In this document: one piece after another, positions 16,710 through 24,428 of the stretch | How the letters are laid out: every line of letters begins with the position of its first letter | Numbering within the stretch: position 1 is the stretch's first letter | Source of the DNA: Anaerolineales bacterium UBA2181 | GTDB taxonomy: Bacteria; Chloroflexota; Anaerolineae; Promineifilales; UBA4811 | NCBI GenBank assembly: GCA_002328075.1 | Contig: DCVT01000058.1 | Span: forward strand, 139,815-203,814 | Reading direction: 5' to 3' | DNA length: 64,000 nt | Notes under the pieces: generated by a model | Seen by the model: only the letters and a program-made list of their open reading frames with translations | What the model was told of the DNA's origin: nothing | Databases searched by the model: none | Program-made: the position numbers and the translations under genes

Positions 16710-18005
16710 ATGCGGATGGCAGAGCGAACCTCTCGAGTTTCGGGTTTTTACCGGCTGGCGCCTGAGGAGCGGGCACAGCTGGTCGGCCAATGGGCCGGTT
16801 TGACGCCCTCTGATCTGGTTTCACTGCAGCGCGGCGCAACATTGTCGTTGCCCGAGGCTGACCGCATGATCGAAAACGTGGTCGGCGTGTACCCGCTTCC
16901 GCTGGGCGTGGCCTCCAACCTTACCGTCAACGGCAGGGACTACCTGGTGCCCATGGCCATCGAAGAGCCTTCGGTGGTAGCTGGAGTCAGTTCGGCCGCC
17001 CGGCTGCTCCGTCCGAACGGCGGCATTCAGGCCGGTGCCACCGAACCGGTGATGATCGGGCAGATTCAGGTGCTGGACCTGCCAGATCTGGCGGCCGCCC
17101 GGGACCAATTGCTGGCCCGGCGGGACGATTTACTGCTCCTAGCCGACCAGCAGGACCCGGTGCTTGTCCGGCTGGGCGGCGGAGCCCGCGAACTCAGGGT
17201 GCGGCCGCTGACCGAGACTGCTGTTGGGCCCATGCTGCTGGTGGAGATCCTGGTGGACTGCCGGGACGCCATGGGCGCGAACACGGTCAACACGATCTGC
17301 GAAAAGGTTGCTCCCCTGGTGGAAAAGCTCACCGGCGGCCGGGTCAACTTGCGCATCCTCTCCAACCTGGCCGATGAGCGGTTGGCCCATGCCCAGGGTT
17401 CCGTGCCCACCGATGCGCTGGCGTTGGAGGACGTGCCGGGAGCGGACGTAGCCCAACGGATTGTCGAGGTCTGGGCACTGGCAGATGCGGACCCGCACCG
17501 GGCGGCGACCCACAACAAGGGCATCATGAACGGCATTGACGCAGTGGCTTTGGCGACGGGCAACGATTGGCGAGCCGTCGAAGCCGGAGCGCACGCCTAT
17601 GCCGCGCGCAGTGGCCGGTATTCGTCGCTCAGCCGGTGGTGGCTGGACGAACAGGGCAACCTCTGCGGCCGGCTGCAGCTTCCCCTGGCCGTCGGCGTGG
17701 TGGGCGGCGCAACCCGGGTTCACCGGGGAGCCCGCCTGGCCCTCCAGATCCTGGGAGTGCAGTCCGGGCGGGAGTTGGCCGAGGTGATGGCGGCCGTCGG
17801 CCTGGCGCAGAACCTGGCGGCGATCCGCGCCCTGGCGACCACGGGGATTCAGGCGGGCCACATGCGGCTCCACGCCCGCCAATTGGCGGTGGCGGCCGGC
17901 GCGACCGGAGACCGGGTGGACCTGGTGGTTCAGCAATTGATCCAGGGCGGCACTATACGCCTGGACATAGCACAAGAGATCGTGCATCAACTAGAGGCGG
18001 CGTGA
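16710..18005 (+). CDS. mvaA: Class II 3-hydroxy-3-methylglutaryl-CoA reductase
   Basis: This 431-aa enzyme makes mevalonate from HMG-CoA. The class II HMGR motifs are clear: ENVVGVYPLPLGVA (catalytic Glu), EEPSVVA, VDCRDAMGANTVNT (catalytic Asp), HNKGIMNGIDAV (Lys), and a C-terminal His in QAGHMRLHAR. The size is that of the bacterial class II enzymes, whereas archaeal HMGR is class I, so the operon mixes origins. ATG 16710 or 16716 could start translation; TAAGG fits 16716 better. It is the first gene of a mevalonate operon and overlaps the HMG-CoA synthase start by GTGA. Confidence 0.93.
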   Translation: MRMAERTSRVSGFYRLAPEERAQLVGQWAGLTPSDLVSLQRGATLSLPEADRMIENVVGVYPLPLGVASNLTVNGRDYLVPMAIEEPSVVAGVSSAARLLRPNGGIQAGATEPVMIGQIQVLDLPDLAAARDQLLARRDDLLLLADQQDPVLVRLGGGARELRVRPLTETAVGPMLLVEILVDCRDAMGANTVNTICEKVAPLVEKLTGGRVNLRILSNLADERLAHAQGSVPTDALALEDVPGADVAQRIVEVWALADADPHRAATHNKGIMNGIDAVALATGNDWRAVEAGAHAYAARSGRYSSLSRWWLDEQGNLCGRLQLPLAVGVVGGATRVHRGARLALQILGVQSGRELAEVMAAVGLAQNLAAIRALATTGIQAGHMRLHARQLAVAAGATGDRVDLVVQQLIQGGTIRLDIAQEIVHQLEAA

Positions 18006-19084
18006 CCGAATCCCGTTTTTCTCCTGATGAATGTGCGCTGATGGTCCCCAACCGGCCGGTGGGCATCGTGGGGTATGGCGCCTATGTGCCGCGATACCGG
18101 CTGCCCGCCAGCGAGGTTGCGCGTGTCTGGGCCGGCGGCCGGGACGAGGTCCCGGTTCGGGAAAAGTCGGTTCCCGGGCTGGATGAGGACGTGGTGACCA
18201 TGTCTATCGAGGCGGCCCGCCATGCGGTGGCGCGGGCGAACATTGACCCCCGGCTCATCCGGGCAGTCTGGGTGGGCAGCGAATCCCACCCGTATGCAGT
18301 AAAACCGACCAGCACCATCGTGGCCGAGGCCCTTGGCGCAGTCCCGCACACGCAGGCAGCAGATTGGGAGTTTGCCTGCAAGGCGGGAACCGAGGCGCTG
18401 CAGGCGGCCATCGGGCTGGTGGGCTCCGGCATGGCCCGCTATGCCTTGAGCATCGGCATGGACACTGCCCAGGGCCGGCCGGGCGACGCACTCGAGTATA
18501 CCGCCGCAGCCGGCGGAGCGGCGCTTCTGGTGGGCCCGGCCGAGGAATCACTGGCTACCTTGAATGCCTCCTATTCGTACGTGACCGACACGCCAGACTT
18601 TTGGCGACGGGCGGAGGAGAGCTACCCATCGCATGGGGATCGCTTTACTGGGGAACCGGCCTATTTCCGCCATATTTCTGCAGCCGGCCAACACCTGATG
18701 GACGCGTTGGGGGCCAAGGCAGGCGACTATCGCTGGGCGGTTTTCCACCAACCCAATATCAAATTCCCGCAACGGGTGGCCAAGATGCTTGGCTTTTCGG
18801 CCGAACAGATCGCGCCTGGTTTGCTGGTGGGCGACATTGGCAACGTATACGCCGGTTCGTGCATTATCGGGCTGACCGGCATTCTGGACGTGGCCCAGCC
18901 GGGCGAACGGATCCTGATGGTCTCGTACGGCTCAGGCGCGGGCTCGGATGCCTTTGACCTGACGGTCACCGACCGCATAGAGGATAGTCGCGACCGGGCG
19001 CCATTGACTCAGGACTATATCCGGCGCCGCACCCAGATTGACTATGCCACCTACACCCGGTACCGCCACAAGCTAAAGACATGA
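18002..19084 (+). CDS. Archaeal-type hydroxymethylglutaryl-CoA synthase
   Basis: This ~350-aa protein matches the archaeal (and Chloroflexota) HMG-CoA synthase, shorter than the bacterial/eukaryotic form. It starts VGIVGYGAYVPRYR, has a Glu-containing WVGSESHPYAVKPTST region, the nucleophile in EFACKAGTEAL (Cys126 from GTG 18002, Cys113 from ATG 18041), and FHQPNIKFP with the His. It condenses acetyl-CoA with acetoacetyl-CoA. GTG 18002 overlaps the mvaA stop and suggests coupling; ATG 18041 is an alternative. In archaea HMGS forms a complex with thiolase and a DUF35 protein, and both partner genes follow here. Confidence 0.92.
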   Translation: MTESRFSPDECALMVPNRPVGIVGYGAYVPRYRLPASEVARVWAGGRDEVPVREKSVPGLDEDVVTMSIEAARHAVARANIDPRLIRAVWVGSESHPYAVKPTSTIVAEALGAVPHTQAADWEFACKAGTEALQAAIGLVGSGMARYALSIGMDTAQGRPGDALEYTAAAGGAALLVGPAEESLATLNASYSYVTDTPDFWRRAEESYPSHGDRFTGEPAYFRHISAAGQHLMDALGAKAGDYRWAVFHQPNIKFPQRVAKMLGFSAEQIAPGLLVGDIGNVYAGSCIIGLTGILDVAQPGERILMVSYGSGAGSDAFDLTVTDRIEDSRDRAPLTQDYIRRRTQIDYATYTRYRHKLKT

Positions 19085-20271
19085 GCTACGGCATGGATAC
19101 CTCGAATTCCCGACCTCTCGACGTCAGCATTATTGGCATCGGGCAGACCCAGGTGGCCGAGCATTGGTCGGTATCCCTGCGGCACCTGGCGCTGAAAGCC
19201 ATCCAGGCGGCGCTGGCGGATGCGGGGGTGAAAAAGGTAGGCGCGCTGTATGTTGGCAACATGACGGCGGGGACGCTCTCGCACCAGCAGCACCTGGGAG
19301 CGATGCTGGCGGATTTCGCCGGGCTGCGCGGAGTGGAAGCCGTCACGATAGAAGCGGCCGAGGCTTCGGGCGGCGCGGCCGTGCGCCAGGCGGTGTTGGC
19401 GGTGCAGAGCGGGGTGGTAGACCTGGCGATGGCAGTCGGTGTGGAAAAGGTCACCGACATGGTCGGCTCGTCGGCCACCATGGCCCAGACCAATTCCATG
19501 GACGCAGATTATGAATCGGTGCACGGGATCACCGCGGCGGCGCTGGGCGCGCTGCTCATGCGGCGGTACATGCACGAACATGGTGTCGGGCTGGCCGATT
19601 TCGCGGGGTTCAGCGTCAATGCCCACGCCAATGCGGAAGGCAATCCGTTTGCCATGTATCGGAGGGCCATCAGTGTCGACACCTATCTCCAGGCGCCGCT
19701 GGTGGCCGACCCGGTGAACCTGTTTGATTCGGCGCCCGCCGGCGACGGCGCGGCCGCGGTGATCGTCTGCCGGACCGAGCGAGCCCGGGACATGGTGCCG
19801 CATCCAGTCCGGGTGGCGGCGTCGGCGCTGGCGACGGATGCGCCGGCGGTGCATGACCGCCGCGATCCGCTGTACCTGGCGGCGGCCAACCTGGCCGCCG
19901 GGCGGGCGTACATGGCGGCCGGGATTGGGCCGGACCAACTGAATCTGCTGGAGCTTCACGATTCTTTTACCGTGATGGTTGCGCTGCAGCTGGAGGCGGC
20001 CGGTTTTGCACCCCGGGGCGGAGGCTGGATACTGGCCGGCAACGGCGATATCGCCCGCCAGGGCCGTATCCCCATCAGCACCCACGGAGGGCTCAAGGCC
20101 CGGGGCGACGCCGGAGGCGCTACCGGCGTGTATCAGTTGGTCGAAGTGGTACAACAGCTGCGCGGCACGGCGGGGCGCTGCCAGGTGCCGGACCCGCATT
20201 GGGGCATGGCGCTGAACCTGGGCGGCGCCGGGGGCACGGCCGTGGCACACGTATTGGAGAGATTGGTTTAG
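19081..20271 (+). CDS. Thiolase-fold protein lacking the catalytic Cys and GHP His
   Basis: This 396-aa protein follows the archaeal acetoacetyl-CoA thiolase/SCP2-thiolase pattern throughout (VGNMTAG, YMHEHG, VADPVNLFDSAPAGDGAAA, HDSFT, GGLKARG). Two catalytic positions differ. The usual CASGG nucleophile is Glu94 in EAAEASGGAA, and the usual GHPxGATG is GDAGGATG, with Asp343 in place of His. The codons are GAG and GAC, read directly from the sequence. A normal thiolase reaction by Cys acylation is therefore unlikely. It overlaps HMGS by ATGA and precedes DUF35, so a structural role in an HMGS-thiolase-DUF35 complex, or a different reaction, is inferred. ATG 19093 is an alternative start. Confidence 0.9.
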   Translation: MSYGMDTSNSRPLDVSIIGIGQTQVAEHWSVSLRHLALKAIQAALADAGVKKVGALYVGNMTAGTLSHQQHLGAMLADFAGLRGVEAVTIEAAEASGGAAVRQAVLAVQSGVVDLAMAVGVEKVTDMVGSSATMAQTNSMDADYESVHGITAAALGALLMRRYMHEHGVGLADFAGFSVNAHANAEGNPFAMYRRAISVDTYLQAPLVADPVNLFDSAPAGDGAAAVIVCRTERARDMVPHPVRVAASALATDAPAVHDRRDPLYLAAANLAAGRAYMAAGIGPDQLNLLELHDSFTVMVALQLEAAGFAPRGGGWILAGNGDIARQGRIPISTHGGLKARGDAGGATGVYQLVEVVQQLRGTAGRCQVPDPHWGMALNLGGAGGTAVAHVLERLV

Positions 20272-20285
20272 TGTAGGAGATTCTC

Positions 20286-20690
20286 ATGGAACTGACGCGA
20301 CATTGGCGATTGCACAATCAGCGCTACAGCCTGGTGGGCGAGCAGTGCGACCGGTGCGGCGCCCGGCTTTTTCCTCCGCGGGACGTCTGCCCCGAGTGTG
20401 CCGAACCAGCCCAGGAGCTTTTCACCTTTAGCGGCCGGGGCCAGGTCTATTCATACAGCACCGTCTACTCGGCGCCGGAGGGGTACCAGGAGTATGCGCC
20501 CTATTCGGTGGCGCTGGTCCAACTGGAGGAGGGCCCGATGGTCACCGCCCAACTGACCGACCTGGGCGACGACAAGCCCGAGATCGGCATGCCGGTCGAG
20601 ATGGTGACCCGCCGGCTGCGGGCGGACGGGGACCAGGGCGTGATCGTTTACGGGTACAAATTCCGCAAACACGTGAAAGATATCATCTAA
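20286..20690 (+). CDS. DUF35 zinc-ribbon/OB-fold protein of the mevalonate operon
   Basis: This 134-aa protein has an N-terminal rubredoxin-like zinc ribbon (CDRCGARLFPPRDVCPEC) followed by an OB-fold ending IVYGYKFRKHVKDII. In methanogens the homologous protein holds thiolase and HMG-CoA synthase together so that acetoacetyl-CoA passes between them through a shared site. Here it follows those two genes by 14 bases with GGAG-like sequence before the ATG. The order HMGR-HMGS-thiolase-DUF35 supports the same assembly. It is the last gene of the operon; two hairpins follow. Confidence 0.92.
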   Translation: MELTRHWRLHNQRYSLVGEQCDRCGARLFPPRDVCPECAEPAQELFTFSGRGQVYSYSTVYSAPEGYQEYAPYSVALVQLEEGPMVTAQLTDLGDDKPEIGMPVEMVTRRLRADGDQGVIVYGYKFRKHVKDII

Positions 20691-20700
20691 TTATCTAGAT

Positions 20701-20778
20701 AGCCTGCCTGAACGCCTGCGAACCGCAGGCTCTTGCGCGAGGACCGCTGCCATCCGACCGAGCGTGGCAGCGGTCCTC
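20701..20778 (+). terminator. Two hairpins after the mevalonate operon
   Basis: AGCCTGC (20701-20707) pairs with GCAGGCT (20725-20731). A second, stronger stem of 14 bp joins GAGGACCGCTGCCA (20739-20752) and TGGCAGCGGTCCTC (20765-20778). No T tract follows, so termination is plausible but unproven. Confidence 0.45.
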
Positions 20779-20801
20779 GTGTGCATTTCCTGGGCCCGCT
20801 C

Positions 20802-20830
20802 TTGACAAAAGCCCTCTATTGGCTTACAAT
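20802..20830 (+). promoter_or_regulatory. Promoter of vapBC
   Basis: TTGACA at 20802-20807, 17-base spacer, TACAAT at 20825-20830. The predicted start is about 35 bases before the antitoxin start codon. Autoregulation by the AbrB-like antitoxin would be expected to act here. Confidence 0.65.
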
Positions 20831-20873
20831 TCTTTCAGTCAAGTAAGATGCTACGGAGGTTGTGATTACTAAC

Positions 20874-21116
20874 ATGCTGGTCCGGTTGTCGTCCAAAGGG
20901 CAGTTGGTGATCCCGAAGTCGGTGCGGCAGGAGCTTGGCCTCGAGCCTGGTGATCAGCTTCACATGGGAGTCGAAGACGATCGGCTCGTGCTGGAGCCTG
21001 TTGTGCATTCTGCCATCGATCGCTTGTATGCTCGGTACTCAGGCCATGACTTGCTGGCCGACCTAGAGGGGGAACATCGCGAGGAGATAGATCGTGAGCA
21101 GTCTCATCGTTCTTGA
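20874..21116 (+). CDS. vapB: AbrB/SpoVT-type antitoxin (VapB-like)
   Basis: This 80-aa protein has the swapped-hairpin AbrB DNA-binding domain (MLVRLSSKGQLVIPKSVRQELGLEPGDQL) followed by an acidic C-terminal tail that would wrap the toxin. It should neutralise the PIN toxin encoded next and repress its own promoter. ATG 20874 begins the domain precisely; GTG 20862 is in frame but sits only 1-2 bases after GGAGGT. The toxin start overlaps its 3' end by 23 bases, the normal arrangement. Confidence 0.85.
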   Translation: MLVRLSSKGQLVIPKSVRQELGLEPGDQLHMGVEDDRLVLEPVVHSAIDRLYARYSGHDLLADLEGEHREEIDREQSHRS

Positions 21117-21510
21117 TGCCTGGGCAGTGCTGGCCTTTCTCCAGGGGGAAAAACCAGCCGCCTCCCGCATTCGGAGCTTGCTGCATGAGGCTCGCAGCCA
21201 GAAAGTGGAGCTGTTCTCGTCGATTATCAACCTCGGCGAGGTTGTGTATCGGGTGGGCAAGGTGCGGGGCGAGACAGAAGCGGCCGAGGCGCTGGCACTG
21301 ATCCGCCGCCTGCCTATCACTGTCGTCTCGGCTAGTGACGAGGCCGTATGGGCTGCCGTCCGATACAAGATGCACTACGCTATGTCATATGCCGATGCCT
21401 TTGCCGTGGCGACGGCTGTGGCCCTGGGGGCGAGTCTGGCCACAGGCGACCCAGAGTTGGTTCAACTCGCCCACGAGGTGCCTATCGAAGAGCTGGCGCG
21501 GAGCCATTGA
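21094..21510 (+). CDS. vapC: PIN-domain ribonuclease toxin VapC
   Basis: This 138-aa PIN domain has four acidic catalytic positions: Asp in VLDAWAVLAF, Glu in NLGEVVYR, Asp in MSYADAFAVA, and Asp in ATGDPEL. VapC toxins cut specific RNAs such as tRNA or rRNA when released from antitoxin. GTG 21094 has GAGGAG 7 bases upstream. It forms a type II toxin-antitoxin pair with the overlapping AbrB-like gene. All motifs are intact, so the module is probably functional. Confidence 0.88.
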   Translation: MSSLIVLDAWAVLAFLQGEKPAASRIRSLLHEARSQKVELFSSIINLGEVVYRVGKVRGETEAAEALALIRRLPITVVSASDEAVWAAVRYKMHYAMSYADAFAVATAVALGASLATGDPELVQLAHEVPIEELARSH

Positions 21511-22300
21511 GCAGGCTCTTAGGCGGTCGAATTCACAATCCCGAGACCCATGAGCCGCCCGCTGGCCTTTCTTCTGCCGCTGACACCCTCGGACTGTAGT
21601 CGATCCCGCCGTACGATACGTTGTGTTATCCGGGCCGCCAGGTTACAAATGAACGCACGTGGGAGGGGCTGCCTCAGACCTCCGCCAGCAGCTTATGTCG
21701 ATGACGGCTCAAATCGAATGTACGGGTACAAATTCCGGCCGCCGCTGACTGACCCTCGCCGATTCACACGTTTCCCTGCCTCTATGGCGCCAGTCTCAAG
21801 GTAGACTGGCGCTTTTTTGTGCCAGCTGTCAATACCGCCGCACGACAGTCGGCTAACGCCTCGGTTGGTTTGACATCGTGCACGTGGCCGTGATTGATGG
21901 TGGGGTCACCGCGGCTGTGAGGCCGGGGCGGCCGGGAAGGCTTGCGCCGGCAGTTGATTGAGGGTTTGTGGGCGCACAACAACGACCCACGGTCGAACTC
22001 GCCGCTCCGGCACTGGAAACCGGTAGACCAACAGTCAGGTCACTCAGCAAGGCGTGGGCGGCATCGGCTGCATCCCCGCTGCATTCCTGGACCCCTTCCA
22101 GCGAATCGGCTGCCCTCATCACGGAACAGGAGCACGTTGCATTTCGTTCCGGCTGGTGTATTATTCGTATTGTGCTTTCAGGGAACAGGTGCCTGTCTCG
22201 GTGTTGAGCCGGCCGCCTGCCTATTGTTTGGCATGCCAACTCGGTGCCGCGAAACTTGTGACGGTTTCGCCTGATCGTGGCCGGCACAACGAAGGAGCGC
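21511..22300. other. Intergenic region with terminator and a DUF35-like fragment
   Basis: No intact gene is seen. A short segment near 21700-21745 reads DGSNRMYGYKFRPPL in one frame and shares 16 identical bases with the 3' end of the DUF35 gene at 20649, suggesting a decayed copy. A good terminator lies at 21787. The rest (21820-22290) shows no convincing coding or structural signal. Confidence 0.4.
21787..21818 (+). terminator. Rho-independent terminator
   Basis: GCGCCAGTCT (21787-21796) pairs perfectly with AGACTGGCGC (21803-21812) around a 6-base loop, followed by six T. It may end the vapBC transcript or mark the former end of the mevalonate operon. Confidence 0.75.
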
Positions 22301-22966
22301 GTGGCTGTGGGCGTCGTCCATATGGCGAACGAAACGAGTTTCCGGTCCCGTGGCTACCCCTATTGCGTCGCCACGCTGTACGTGTATTGCGATTCCTGCC
22401 GCTCTTTCCGCGTCCGGACCTACCTCAGCGTCCGGAAATGGCTGCTGATTCTCTCTTCCGGCGGGCTCGTGGCGGCCCTGGCGTTCGAGCTGCACCGAAC
22501 GGGCGACGTACCCATCGGGTGGGTCCTGGCCGGTCTGGCGGCGGTGGCGGCGGCCGTGAAGCTTTTCTGGGGGGATGTGGACTACCGTTGTCGAAACTGC
22601 GGCCGGGTGACCACCGCCAGGCACAACACGCTAAGCATCCCATCCGACCCGGACCGGCTAGAAGTTTCGGCGGCGCTGGTCGTCAAACGTCACCTGGGGT
22701 ATTGGCCGGACCTGTACGACCTGGAGCGAGCGCTTCAGTTGCCTGCAGCGGTTGCGCGGACTGCGCCGGCCGGCGCCCGGCGAGAGCTGGTGCGGGAGCG
22801 GTTGGGCGAGGGTTTTCTGGCGGTCCTGGTGACGCCCCTCCTGATCATCGCATTTTCCCTGTTGCCCTTGATCATGATCGTCGGCGCCGTTGTGTCTGAC
22901 GTGCGCTCTCGTACTTGGGCTGGCGGGAAAAAACCCAACCCGCGCCGCGGCGGCATAGGGAAGTAG
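22301..22966 (+). CDS. Membrane protein with zinc-ribbon-like cysteines
   Basis: This ~221-aa protein begins with a cysteine pair (YVYCDSCRSFRVR) and has a second pair (YRCRNCGRVTTAR), together a possible zinc ribbon. Between them are two hydrophobic helices (WLLILSSGGLVAALAFEL and GWVLAGLAAVAAAVKLF). A third hydrophobic stretch lies near the C terminus (LAVLVTPLLIIAFSLLPLIMIVGAVV), followed by a basic tail. AAGGAG lies before GTG 22301 and GTG 22307; ATG 22322 is also possible. No family was recognised and the role is unknown. It is isolated from its neighbours. Confidence 0.68.
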   Translation: MAVGVVHMANETSFRSRGYPYCVATLYVYCDSCRSFRVRTYLSVRKWLLILSSGGLVAALAFELHRTGDVPIGWVLAGLAAVAAAVKLFWGDVDYRCRNCGRVTTARHNTLSIPSDPDRLEVSAALVVKRHLGYWPDLYDLERALQLPAAVARTAPAGARRELVRERLGEGFLAVLVTPLLIIAFSLLPLIMIVGAVVSDVRSRTWAGGKKPNPRRGGIGK

Positions 22967-23161
22967 CGTAATCAGCCGCCTGGCCCGGACTGGGTGCGCG
23001 ACTCGGCTCGGTCTGAGCGCAGACCGTCGCGGCCTGCCGGAGTGTCCTTGGTTTGCACCGGGAAACCGGCGTGGGTGGCCAAGCTCGCCGTCCATCTGCT
23101 AAGCCGCCATATACCTGAGCAAGCGTGACGTTAAGCCGTCCAAGCGTAGGGAGGAGGGATC

Positions 23162-23827
23162 ATGACGACATTGATCCAACAGACCCAGCGGTGTAGCATC
23201 TGTGGATCAGAGAGCGAATACACTTGCGTTGCCAGCACCAATGCCTTTGGATCGGCCGACCTCGATGCGCGCCCTCCAGAAATGATGCGATCGACGCTGT
23301 ACACCGAGGTGCAACAATGCCCGAGCTGTGGCTACTGCGCGTCCGATGTGAGCAAACCTCGCCCGGACGCAGCCGATGTGGTGAGCAGCGGGGAATACCA
23401 GATTCAGCTCATCGATCCGGCGTTCCCCAATTTGGCCAACTTGTTTCTGTGCCGTGCAATCATTGATCAGGCGTCCGGGGATTATGTGGCAGCCACTTGG
23501 GCGTTGATAAAGGCTGCATGGGCCTGCGACGACTCGGACCGTGTTGGTCCGGCGATGGCGTGCCGCACAAGAGCGGCGGACATGCTGCTGCGGGCAGAAC
23601 AGCATGCTCTGTCAATCTCGGCCGAGGAAGGCGCAGGCACCGCCATTCTCGTGGATCTCTTGCGGAGGTCCGGCCGGATGGAGGACGCGCGCAAGGCCAT
23701 TGCCGAGCGGCGCTCCGGCGTTGTCGCGGAGATCATCCGCCACATTCTCGACTACCAATCGGTTCTGGTCGCGTACAGCGATACGGCAAGTCACACGATC
23801 GCCGAGGTTCTCAGGTTTGGTGAGTGA
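23162..23827 (+). CDS. DUF2225-like cysteine-rich protein
   Basis: This 221-aa soluble protein has two CxxC pairs near the N terminus (CSICGSESEYTC and CPSCGYCASD) that would bind zinc, followed by a helical domain (IIDQASGDYVAATWALIKAAWACDD, then DARKAIAERRSG) resembling the TPR-like half of DUF2225 proteins. GGAGGAGGG before ATG 23162 is a strong ribosome binding site. The function of DUF2225 is not established. No partner gene is adjacent. Confidence 0.78.
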   Translation: MTTLIQQTQRCSICGSESEYTCVASTNAFGSADLDARPPEMMRSTLYTEVQQCPSCGYCASDVSKPRPDAADVVSSGEYQIQLIDPAFPNLANLFLCRAIIDQASGDYVAATWALIKAAWACDDSDRVGPAMACRTRAADMLLRAEQHALSISAEEGAGTAILVDLLRRSGRMEDARKAIAERRSGVVAEIIRHILDYQSVLVAYSDTASHTIAEVLRFGE

Positions 23828-24428
23828 GGTGAAGAACGGTCCGCCGCTGACGCGATACCCATGCCCGTGACAGGCGGCCTTGGGCAGATTGGGGCGTCCG
23901 GCTACTGCCGGACGTGCTGCGTGACCAGCCGGTTGTAGGGCGCCACGCTTCGATGGTTTAGTTTTGCGCTCGATGGTCGCCAGGCCGCGAACCTCCGACG
24001 GCCGGTCGCTCCGGTAGGGGTTCCGACGCCGCAGGCGTATGCTTTGGGTGAGGCAACGCTCGCTAGTGCAGGTCAATCGGCACTGCCGGACTCCTGGCAT
24101 GCGCACGGTGCCGGCCTGTCCGACCCGCAGCGGTGGGGGCGTATCGTGGCGCACGAAGCTTCTGGGCGTACCGACCCGGCCCGAAACGCTTCCCGCGCTG
24201 CCCGATGCCGGTTGACTGGCTGGTGCATTTGTATGGTACGATAGTAGTGCACGTCTTTGCCAGCCCTTGGCTAGGTAAGGCGCGCGGACAACTTGGTTTC
24301 CCGAGGCCAAGGTTCGTCCGAAGGCTGGCGCAAATCTGACGCCGTGTGGAAGCGGGATGTTGTGCGCGAATCGAATTGTTACCAGTGTACTGACCCAAAA
24401 ATCAGGTAGGAAAGGTAAGGAGAGGCGG
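23828..24428. other. Intergenic region upstream of the flavodiiron gene
   Basis: No gene is supported; overlapping ORFs look random. A small hairpin CGTCCGGC-TACT-GCCGGACG lies near 23905-23925. A weak promoter-like TTGACT with a TACGAT about 19 bases on occurs near 24210-24245. Nothing else was recognised. Confidence 0.4.

Noticed and set aside
22054..22899. 281-aa ORF in another frame over the zinc-ribbon membrane protein
   Set aside because: Arg/Gly/Pro-rich with no hydrophobic pattern, whereas the 22301-22966 frame has membrane helices and paired cysteines.
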